From Burkholderiales bacterium (GTDB lineage: Bacteria > Pseudomonadota > Gammaproteobacteria > Burkholderiales > Burkholderiaceae_D), in the NCBI GenBank assembly GCA_028868455.1, contig JAGWUK010000036.1:1-12103 (forward strand): a stretch of DNA of 12,103 nt. The letters run 5' to 3'. A program made the position numbers and the translations under genes. The notes under the pieces are model-generated. The model was not told the DNA's origin, searched no databases, and worked only from the letters and a program-made list of their open reading frames with translations. Of the stretch, positions 1-6,345 are shown one piece after another; the stretch's first letter is position 1, and each line of letters begins with the position of its first letter.

Positions 1-506
1 TGTTTTCGCAAACCAATACGCAGGTGACGCCAAATATCACGAATATCCAGAACGTCGACGCCATCCGCACCACTGGTCTGGAAATCGCCTATCAGGCCAG
101 CGATGTTTTCATGCGCGGCATGGATCTGGCTGCCAGCGTGACCTATGCGGATTCTGAAATTACCCGCAATGACAAATATCCTGCCAGCGTCGGCAAAGCG
201 CAACCGCGCGTACCTGACTGGCGTACCAACGTGGTGATCAGCTATCGACCGAATGACAAACTCAGCACGTCGCTAGGCATTCGGTATAGCGGCAAGCAAT
301 ACGGCGCACTCGATAACAGCGATACCAATGCGTTCAGCTATTACGGCTTTTCCAGTTTTCTGGTCGCCGACGTGCGTGTGCGCTACCAACTGGCGCGCCA
401 ATGGAGCGCGGCACTGGGCATAGACAATCTGAACAACAAGAAATACTGGGCCTTCCATCCATATACGCAACGCAGCGTGGTGGCGGAACTCAAGTTCGAT
501 TTCTGA
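1..506 (+). CDS. TonB-dependent outer-membrane receptor, C-terminal part (5' end outside window)
   Basis: The frame is open from the window edge (first full codon at base 3) to TGA at 504-506, giving about 167 residues with no start in view. The sequence alternates polar and hydrophobic residues in short strands separated by loops rich in Asn, Asp, Tyr and Gly, as in the last strands of a 22-stranded TonB-dependent barrel. It contains the usual late-barrel pattern (RTTGLEIAYQ, then PRVPDWRTNVVISYR, then WSAALGIDNLNNKKYW) and ends FHPYTQRSVVAELKFDF. The terminal Phe is the outer-membrane assembly signal. Such receptors import iron chelates, cobalamin, copper or other nutrients using the proton-motive force through TonB-ExbB-ExbD. 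The substrate cannot be named because the plug and most of the barrel lie outside the window. A second receptor follows 114 bases downstream on the same strand. Family is secure; function within it is open. Confidence 0.9.
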   Translation, partial: FSQTNTQVTPNITNIQNVDAIRTTGLEIAYQASDVFMRGMDLAASVTYADSEITRNDKYPASVGKAQPRVPDWRTNVVISYRPNDKLSTSLGIRYSGKQYGALDNSDTNAFSYYGFSSFLVADVRVRYQLARQWSAALGIDNLNNKKYWAFHPYTQRSVVAELKFDF

Positions 507-521
507 TCGCTCACGCAACAC

Positions 522-550
522 AAAAAAAGCGGGCGCAGTGATCTGCGCCC
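522..550 (-). terminator. intrinsic terminator facing the minus strand
   Basis: Bases 531-550 (GGGCGCAGTGATCTGCGCCC) form a perfect 8-bp GC-rich stem with a 4-base TGAT loop. The run of seven A at 522-528 lies on the plus-strand 5' side, so the U-tract exists only for minus-strand transcripts. On the plus strand the stem is followed by ATCAATACAT, which is not U-rich. It could weakly serve the upstream receptor gene on the plus strand, but the sequence favours minus-strand termination. Confidence 0.6.
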
Positions 551-605
551 ATCAATACATATCGCGCTGCCGCCCGGCTGCACCACTGCGTCGGTGGCAG
601 GCACT
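522..605 (-). ncRNA. candidate small antisense RNA ending in an intrinsic terminator
   Basis: This is a proposed RNA of roughly 80 bases on the minus strand, in the gap between the two receptors. Its 3' end is a good intrinsic terminator (stem 531-550, then U7 from the A-run at 522-528). Upstream on the same strand is a promoter-like pair: TAAAAT (plus-strand 611-616), a 16-base spacer, and TTGTTG (plus-strand 633-638). Its start would be near 604. The 5' half can form a second small stem (CCAC/GTGG near 582-598). No minus-strand reading frame of usual length and composition uses this terminator. The RNA would be antisense to the leader just before the copper-receptor start at 621. The -35 match is weak (3 of 6), and the terminator could instead stop stray antisense transcription. 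Nothing here is measured; it is an inference from the one-sided U-tract. Confidence 0.28.
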
Positions 606-610
606 TTGAG

Positions 611-638
611 ATTTTATAAAATGACGACTACTCAACAA
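611..638 (-). promoter_or_regulatory. possible minus-strand promoter for the candidate antisense RNA
   Basis: On the minus strand, TTGTTG (633-638) and TAAAAT (611-616) are separated by 16 bases. The -10 matches 5 of 6 consensus positions and the -35 matches 3 of 6. It overlaps the start of the copper-receptor gene on the other strand. It is listed because it sits at the right distance before a minus-strand terminator that has no other obvious user. Confidence 0.22.
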
Positions 639-2846
639 TTTCCACGCCAACTTCTGGCGCTGTCTATCGCGGCACTGTTTCCGTTTTCTATGGCGCACGC
701 CGACGATCTGGACAAACAAAAACCAGCATCGACCGTCCTCATCAAAGGCGAAAAACCGGCTGCACCGAATGTGGATGGCAATAGTCAGGCTTCCGTCCGC
801 AGCAGTGGCAGCGATACCGCCAGCCTGTTGCGCGATGTACCCGGCATCAGTGTGTATGGCGCTGGCGGCGTCTCCAGCCTGCCTGCCATTCACGGTCTGG
901 CCGATGATCGTTTGCGCATCCAGGTCGATGGCATGAATCTGATATCTGCCTGCGCCAATCATATGAATCCACCGCTGTCATATATTGACCCGACGCATGT
1001 CGGCAACGTTCAGGTATTGACTGGCGTCACGCCTGTCAGCCACGGTGGCGACAGCATAGGCGGCACCATCCTCGTCAATTCGCCAGAACCAGAGTTTGCC
1101 AGCGACGGGCAAAGCAAATTGATCAAGGGTCAGGCTGGCACTTTTTACCGCAGTAATGGCAATGCACGCGGTGCCAATCTGTCGGCCACGTACGCCAGCG
1201 ATAGCTGGAGCGTCAACTACGCGGGATCCATTGCCGAAGCCGGTGATTACCATGCGGCCAGCGATTTTAAAGCCGCCGGTGCTGCCGCATCCGATCGCGG
1301 CTGGATTGCCGGTGATGTCGTCGGCTCGTCACGCTATCGCAGCGAAAACCAGTCTGTCGGTATTGCTGTACGCAATGCAAATCAACTGCTGGAGCTGAAA
1401 CTCGGCATGCAGAATATTCCGTATCAGGGCTTCCCGAATCAGCGCATGGACATGACGGGCAATAGCAGCGAACAAGTCAATGTGCGTTATCAGGGGCAAT
1501 ATCAGTGGGGCAGACTGGAGGCGCGTCTGTACAATGAACATACGCGCCATCGCATGAATTTTGGCGATGACAAGCAATTCTGGTATGGCAATGCGCCCGG
1601 CATGCCGATGGATACTGAAGGGAAAAACACCGGCGCCGTTGTCAAAGCGATTTTGCCGATCTCCGAACGCGACACGCTCACCGCCGGTGCGGAAATGCAG
1701 CGCTATCGCATGAACGACTGGTGGTCTCCGTCCGGCACCGGCATGATGATGGCGCCGAATACCTTTGTGAATATCGCCGATGGTCAGCGCGATCGCCTTG
1801 GTGTGTTTGCCGAATGGGACGCAAACTGGAACGCGCAATGGATGACGCAACTCGGCGCGCGATTCGACAATGTCAAAATGGATAGCGGCAAAGTCGCAGG
1901 TTACGGCAGCATGGCCTACGGTAATCCGCTATCGCCGACATCCATCCCCGGCGCCTTTAACGCGGCCAACAGACAACGCAGCGACCACAATATCGACCTG
2001 ACCGCGACGGCGCGTTATACCCCGTCGGCAATGCTCAGTCTGGATGCTGGTTATGCGATGAAAACGCGCTCCCCCAACCTGTATGAACGCTATGTCTGGG
2101 CCAGCAATAACACCATGGTCATGAACATGAATAACTGGTATGGCGATGGCAATGGCTATGTCGGCAATCTGAATCTGGCACCGGAAATTGCGCACACACT
2201 CAGCTTCACGGCCAGCTGGCATGACGCAGCACAAAAGGATTGGGAACTGAAAGTCTCGCCGTACTACACCAAGGTACACGACTACATCGATGCCACGACC
2301 TGTGCGGCGATTGGCAAGATATGTATGGCGCGCAAGGACGGTTTCCTGAACCTGAGTCTGAGCAATCAGAATGCACGATTGTACGGCGTTGATATCTCCG
2401 GCAAAACCGCGCTCGGCAGCATTGCATCGTTCGGCAGTTTTTCTGCCAGCGGCATGCTCAATTATGTCAACGGCAAAAATGAAACCACAGGCAGCGGTCT
2501 GTACAACATCATGCCTTTGAACGCCAAACTCGCACTGGTACAAGAGCTGGGCAACTGGAGCAATACGGTAGAAACGCAGATGGTCGCCGCCAAAACACAT
2601 CTCTCCGCCGTACGTCAGGAAAGAGCCACTGCCGGTTACACCTTGCTGAATCTGCGCAGCAGCTATATCTGGAAACAGGTGCGCGTAGACTTTGGCATAG
2701 AAAACGCACTGAACCGTTACTACCAATTGCCGCTGGGTGGCGCGTATATCGGTCAGGGCGCGACAATGGGAACCGGTGTTCCGGCCGGAACCACTGTGCC
2801 GGGCATGGGGCGCTCTGTCTATGCGGGTGTCACATTGAAGTTCTGA
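621..2846 (+). CDS. TonB-dependent copper receptor, OprC/NosA-like
   Basis: Encodes 741 residues from ATG 621. I prefer this to the in-frame GTG at 594 because ATG 621 is followed directly by a typical signal peptide (residues 1-27, cut after AHA) and the GTG has no ribosome site. A TonB-box-like stretch (STVLIKG) follows, then the plug domain (about 48-155) with SLLRDVPGISVYG and GGDSIGGTILV, then a 22-strand barrel ending in GRSVYAGVTLKF with terminal Phe. In the plug, C111-A-N-H-M115 gives CxxxM, and H310-R-M312 in the barrel gives HxM. From memory, OprC of Pseudomonas aeruginosa binds copper through Cys143, Met147, His323 and Met325 in the same two motifs. Surface segments are rich in Met (328/330, 375-377, 499/501/503), which fits Cu(I). 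C561 and C568 could form a loop disulfide, leaving C111 free. The predicted role is uptake of copper across the outer membrane. Upstream may be cotranscribed with the first receptor; a bidirectional terminator follows. Confidence 0.88.
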   Translation: MTTTQQFPRQLLALSIAALFPFSMAHADDLDKQKPASTVLIKGEKPAAPNVDGNSQASVRSSGSDTASLLRDVPGISVYGAGGVSSLPAIHGLADDRLRIQVDGMNLISACANHMNPPLSYIDPTHVGNVQVLTGVTPVSHGGDSIGGTILVNSPEPEFASDGQSKLIKGQAGTFYRSNGNARGANLSATYASDSWSVNYAGSIAEAGDYHAASDFKAAGAAASDRGWIAGDVVGSSRYRSENQSVGIAVRNANQLLELKLGMQNIPYQGFPNQRMDMTGNSSEQVNVRYQGQYQWGRLEARLYNEHTRHRMNFGDDKQFWYGNAPGMPMDTEGKNTGAVVKAILPISERDTLTAGAEMQRYRMNDWWSPSGTGMMMAPNTFVNIADGQRDRLGVFAEWDANWNAQWMTQLGARFDNVKMDSGKVAGYGSMAYGNPLSPTSIPGAFNAANRQRSDHNIDLTATARYTPSAMLSLDAGYAMKTRSPNLYERYVWASNNTMVMNMNNWYGDGNGYVGNLNLAPEIAHTLSFTASWHDAAQKDWELKVSPYYTKVHDYIDATTCAAIGKICMARKDGFLNLSLSNQNARLYGVDISGKTALGSIASFGSFSASGMLNYVNGKNETTGSGLYNIMPLNAKLALVQELGNWSNTVETQMVAAKTHLSAVRQERATAGYTLLNLRSSYIWKQVRVDFGIENALNRYYQLPLGGAYIGQGATMGTGVPAGTTVPGMGRSVYAGVTLKF

Positions 2847-2874
2847 TACCTGTCGTGAATATCTAAAATCAAAC

Positions 2875-2947
2875 CCGCTTTATCCATGCGCCTTTCCAGA
2901 CAAAAACATTTGGAAAGGCGCGTAGAATAAGCGGTTTCGTTTTTAAA
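2875..2947. terminator. bidirectional intrinsic terminator between converging genes
   Basis: GCGCCTTTCCA (2888-2898) and TGGAAAGGCGC (2911-2921) pair perfectly over 11 bp around a 12-base loop. An imperfect outer stem extends it (CCGCTT 2875-2880 with AAGCGG 2929-2934). On the plus strand the stem is followed by the T-rich stretch at 2935-2947, ending transcripts of the copper-receptor gene. On the minus strand the A-rich bases at 2864-2873 supply a U-rich tail for the exporter operon. The gap between the two stop codons is only 120 bases, so one element can serve both. Confidence 0.8.
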
Positions 2948-2966
2948 TTTCGTCAACAGCCACGAC

Positions 2967-4172
2967 TTATTCGTGGCGCAAAGCCTCAATCGGATCAAGC
3001 TGCGCTGCGCGTCTGGCTGGAAAATAGCCGAACAGCATGCCGATTGCAGCTGAAAACAAAAACGACATGATATTGATCGAGGTGTTGAACATATATGGCA
3101 CCTGCATCAATTGCGCCAATACGACAGAAGCAACCAGCGCCAGAGCAATACCAACCACACCACCCAGCGTGGACAAGACGGTCGCCTCAATCAAAAATTG
3201 CAACAGCACTTCTCTTTCCATTGCACCGATCGCGAGTCGCAAGCCAATCTCACGCGTACGTTCGGTGACGCTGACCAGCATGATATTCATGATGCCTATC
3301 CCACCCACCAGCAAGCTGACGGCGGCCACTGCACCCAGCAGCGTGGTCATGACCTTGGTCGTGCCGGACATGGTTTCGGCCAGTTGGCGCGTATCGAGAA
3401 TGTTGAAATTATCCTCATCCGTCACGGCCAGTTTGCGCCGTTCGCGCAGCAATTGCGTCAGGCTGGCTTTGAGGACATTGCTGTCGCTGCCGTCTTTCAT
3501 CGACACCAGCAAAGTCGCAACGCGCTGATTGCCAGTCACACGGCGCTGCAAGGTATGCAATGGAATCAGCACCACATCATCCTGATCGTTACCCATTGCG
3601 GCTTGCCCTTTGGATGCCAGCACGCCGACCACTTCGCAGGAAAACTGCTTGATGCGCACATGCTCGCCCAAGCCACTGGCGCTGTCGAACAATTCACGCC
3701 GCACGGTTTCGCCGATCACGCAGACCGCCGCGCCGGACTTCAACTCGCCATCTTCAAACTGCCGCCCGCTGGCGAGCGTCCAGTTGTTAGTGCGAAACCA
3801 GTCGTTGGTGCTGCCGGTGATGCTGGTCGACCAGTTGCGTCCGTTAGCAACGACCACGGCGCTGGTGCGTCCCTCCGGCGCAACCGCCATCACGCCACCG
3901 ATCTGCGAAGCGATCGCATCGGCATCGGATTCCTTGAACGCAGCGGCACCGCCGCCACCGCCAAACATCATGCGCTGACCCGGACGTATCTGTAATAAAT
4001 TGGTGCCGAGACTGGAAATCTGATTTTGCACCGCCACCGTCGCGCCATTCCCCAGCGTCACCATGGTGATCACGGCACTGACGCCAATTACGATACCCAA
4101 TATGGTTAAAAACGAACGCAGCAAATTGCGTCGTATCGAGCGGAAAGCCAGCAGAATCGTACTCATCAGCAT
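2967..4172 (-). CDS. ABC transporter permease, MacB/FtsX type
   Basis: This is the membrane subunit of the exporter, 401 residues. TM1 is near 20-42, followed by a large periplasmic MacB-type domain (about 45-270). TM2 (276-302), TM3 (325-356) and TM4 (368-386) follow. The cytoplasmic motif SVTERTREIGLRLAIGA (301-317) and the C-terminal PARRAAQLDPIEALRHE (385-401) are typical of the FtsX/MacB permease family. In this class the permease does not carry substrate through the membrane; it couples cytoplasmic ATP hydrolysis to movements in the periplasm that push substrate through the adaptor and outer-membrane duct. The start at 4172 has a strong ribosome site (AAGGAGGT, about 6 bases upstream) and overlaps the ATPase stop by 7 bases, so translation is probably coupled. 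A five-glycine run (71-75) lies at the start of the periplasmic domain. MacB normally fuses this part to the ATPase; here they are separate. Substrate unknown. Confidence 0.93.
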   Translation of the reverse strand: MLMSTILLAFRSIRRNLLRSFLTILGIVIGVSAVITMVTLGNGATVAVQNQISSLGTNLLQIRPGQRMMFGGGGGAAAFKESDADAIASQIGGVMAVAPEGRTSAVVVANGRNWSTSITGSTNDWFRTNNWTLASGRQFEDGELKSGAAVCVIGETVRRELFDSASGLGEHVRIKQFSCEVVGVLASKGQAAMGNDQDDVVLIPLHTLQRRVTGNQRVATLLVSMKDGSDSNVLKASLTQLLRERRKLAVTDEDNFNILDTRQLAETMSGTTKVMTTLLGAVAAVSLLVGGIGIMNIMLVSVTERTREIGLRLAIGAMEREVLLQFLIEATVLSTLGGVVGIALALVASVVLAQLMQVPYMFNTSINIMSFLFSAAIGMLFGYFPARRAAQLDPIEALRHE

Positions 4173-4963
4173 GGCGCACCTCCTTCTTTCGCCACGTAAG
4201 CAAGCCCTGCCGGTTGGGCATTGATTTCATCGCGATCAAGCATGCCATCAACGAAATGCACGATGCGCCGTGCATATTGCGCCATATCGAGTTCATGCGT
4301 GACCATCAACACGGTGATGCCGTGGTCGCGGTTCAGGCTGCTCAGCAATTCCATGATTTCATGGCTGCGTTGCGTATCCAGATTGCCGGTTGGCTCATCC
4401 GCCAGCAACACCGCCGGTTCGGTGACAATCGCACGGGCAATCGCCACACGCTGTTGCTGACCGCCAGACAGTTCGGCTGGCGTATGATGCTCCCAGCCCG
4501 TCAGTCCGACCGAGGCCAGGGCCTTGGCCGCCATACGGTGCCGGTCGGCGGCGCTTTCGCCGCGATACAGCAAAGGCAATTCGACGTTTTCCTGAGCCGA
4601 TGTACGCGCCAGCAAATTAAAGCCCTGAAACACAAAGCCCAGATACCGACGGCGTAATTTGGCACGCTGATCGCGCGACAGGTTTTCTACATGCATGCCG
4701 TGAAACAGGTATTCTCCAGACGTCGGTGTATCCAGACAACCGAGCACATTCATCGCCGTCGATTTACCGGAGCCGCTGGGCCCCATGATGGCGACAAATT
4801 CTCCGGCCTGAATATCCAGGTCCACACCTTTGAGCGCCATCAATGCGACTTGTCCTGTGCCGTATTTCTTGGTCACGCCACGCAGGCGTATCAAGGGCAA
4901 ATTGGCATCGGATTCGACGCGAACACCGTTTGCTTCAATGGTGTCTGCTGCACGACTGTCCAT
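4166..4963 (-). CDS. ABC transporter ATP-binding protein, MacB/LolD type
   Basis: Encodes 265 residues from ATG 4963, the nucleotide-binding subunit of the exporter. Walker A is GPSGSGKST (about 61-69), the Q-loop Gln is near 113 in FVFQGFNLL, the signature LSGGQQQRVA is at 165-174, Walker B is VLLADEPTG (185-193, catalytic Glu 190), and the switch His is near 223 in VTHE. All catalytic parts are present, so it should be active. NVLGCLDTPTSGEY after Walker A matches MacB-type ATPases more closely than lipoprotein-releasing LolD. An in-frame ATG at 4981 overlaps the adaptor stop (TAATG) and would add 6 residues. I chose 4963 because GGAG lies about 7 bases upstream, while 4981 has no ribosome site, although coupled restart there is possible. 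The first 25-30 residues are a variable lead before the conserved domain. It is third in the four-gene operon and pairs with the permease that follows. Confidence 0.93.
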   Translation of the reverse strand: MDSRAADTIEANGVRVESDANLPLIRLRGVTKKYGTGQVALMALKGVDLDIQAGEFVAIMGPSGSGKSTAMNVLGCLDTPTSGEYLFHGMHVENLSRDQRAKLRRRYLGFVFQGFNLLARTSAQENVELPLLYRGESAADRHRMAAKALASVGLTGWEHHTPAELSGGQQQRVAIARAIVTEPAVLLADEPTGNLDTQRSHEIMELLSSLNRDHGITVLMVTHELDMAQYARRIVHFVDGMLDRDEINAQPAGLAYVAKEGGAPC

Positions 4964-4980
4964 GATTTTCTCCGTCGCCA

Positions 4981-6345
4981 TTATTTGGCAACGCTGGCGC
5001 GTTGATCGGTGATGATCTGCATGCCGGCCTGCAATTCCGGTGCGCTGACTTCGGTCATTTTCCCATCGCTGATCCCTGTCGTGACGTTGATCATGACAGG
5101 AACGTTGTCACGCAATACCCAGACCTGATGCTGCTTGCTGCCACCGGCTGCGGTTCCGGCCGATTTACGCTGGGCGCCGCCCGGACGTTGTGGCAACAGA
5201 CTGCTGACCAGGCTTTTTTTCGCGCCGCCAGCCGCGCCGCCCGCAGCAGTATTTTGCGTCGGACTAAACCGCAAAGCAGGATTTGGCACCAGCATGACGT
5301 CGTGCTTTTCGGTCGCGGTAATGATGGCCGTAGCCGTCATGCCGGGGCGCAGGCTCAGGTCGCTGTTATCGACATCCAGATAGGTAATGTATGTCACGAC
5401 GTTATCGGTAATGGTGGAGCCAAACGCGACGCGGGTAATGACGGCAGGATATTGGCGATTGGCATACGCGCTGACGGTAAAGCGCGACTTTTGCCCGAGT
5501 TGCACGGCGCCGACATCGGCTTCATCGACGTTGACTTGCAAGCGCAGATGATGCAGGTCTTCGGCAATCGTGAACAAGGTCACTGCTTGCAAGGAGGCCG
5601 CAACGGCATTGCCGGGATCGACTGTGCGCGTCAGCACGACACCATCTATTGGCGAACGGATTGAGCCTTTGGATAAATTGGTTTCGTCGGTAGACAGCGT
5701 TGCTTTGGCGCTGACCACGTTGGCTTCGGCGCTCAACGTCATCGCCTTCGAGCGTTCCAGCGTCGCTCTGGCCGTATCGAGTTCTGCTTTTGACGGCACC
5801 TTGCCGCCCGATAAACGCGCCACTTCCTGCAAGCGTTCCAGATTGCTTTGCGATTCTTTTTCCGTTGCCACGGCCTGCGCCACCGCCGCGTTCGCCGCCG
5901 CCAATGCAGCGCGGGAACGGACGACCTGATCGTTTAATTTGGACGTATCCAGCTCCACCAGCACCTGACCTTTTTTAACCTGATCGTTCACATCGACCAG
6001 CACGCGCGTCACGGTGCCGGACAATTCACTGCCTATGCTGACCGAGCGCGTCGGTTGCAAGGTGCCGTTGGCAGTCACCGATAAAGTCAGATTACCAAGC
6101 CTGGCAGGTGAAGTGATATAGACCGGTGCAGCTTTGGCCTGCTGGTTTTGCCGCCAGAAATAAATGCCGGCGGCAATCGCAACGATCAGCAGCACCAGTA
6201 TCCATGACGCTGGTCTGCGCCACCAGCTTGGCGCAGGCGGATCGGCCAGCAGGGCCAGCGCCTCGGCATCCGATTTGGCTTTGCTGCCTGCGCTGAGATC
6301 TTTGGCGACATTGGTGCCGCCGGGTTTCAGAGTCGATGTAGTCAT
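4981..6345 (-). CDS. MacA-like periplasmic adaptor (membrane fusion protein)
   Basis: Encodes 454 residues. A short cytoplasmic tail is followed by one membrane anchor (about 48-64, WILVLLIVAIAAGIYFW). The first half of the lipoyl domain is near 103-133 (SGTVTRVLVDVNDQVKKGQ). A helical hairpin rich in Ala, Gln, Glu and Lys spans about 135-225. The second lipoyl half is near 227-250 (GSIRSPIDGVVLTRTVDPGN), followed by the beta-barrel and membrane-proximal domains. The protein links the inner-membrane ABC subunits to the outer-membrane duct and helps stimulate ATPase turnover in MacAB-type pumps. A Gly/Ala/Lys/Ser-rich linker at about 364-404 separates the beta-barrel from the last domain and is probably flexible. 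The start codon overlaps the stop of the upstream outer-membrane gene by four bases (ATGA), and its stop shares one base with an in-frame ATG of the ATPase gene. Substrate cannot be read from the sequence. Confidence 0.93.
   Translation of the reverse strand: MTTSTLKPGGTNVAKDLSAGSKAKSDAEALALLADPPAPSWWRRPASWILVLLIVAIAAGIYFWRQNQQAKAAPVYITSPARLGNLTLSVTANGTLQPTRSVSIGSELSGTVTRVLVDVNDQVKKGQVLVELDTSKLNDQVVRSRAALAAANAAVAQAVATEKESQSNLERLQEVARLSGGKVPSKAELDTARATLERSKAMTLSAEANVVSAKATLSTDETNLSKGSIRSPIDGVVLTRTVDPGNAVAASLQAVTLFTIAEDLHHLRLQVNVDEADVGAVQLGQKSRFTVSAYANRQYPAVITRVAFGSTITDNVVTYITYLDVDNSDLSLRPGMTATAIITATEKHDVMLVPNPALRFSPTQNTAAGGAAGGAKKSLVSSLLPQRPGGAQRKSAGTAAGGSKQHQVWVLRDNVPVMINVTTGISDGKMTEVSAPELQAGMQIITDQRASVAK

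Noticed and set aside
531..560. The hairpin as a standard plus-strand terminator of the first receptor gene
   Set aside because: The bases after the stem on the plus strand are not T-rich; the only U-tract belongs to the minus strand. A weak plus-strand effect remains possible.
594..620. GTG start for the copper receptor at 594
   Set aside because: It adds nine residues before a good signal peptide and has no ribosome site; ATG 621 gives a normal N-terminus.
1929..2726. Long minus-strand open frame of 265 codons inside the copper-receptor gene
   Set aside because: It is a shadow of the receptor's codon use with no homology-like motifs; the plus-strand protein explains the sequence fully.
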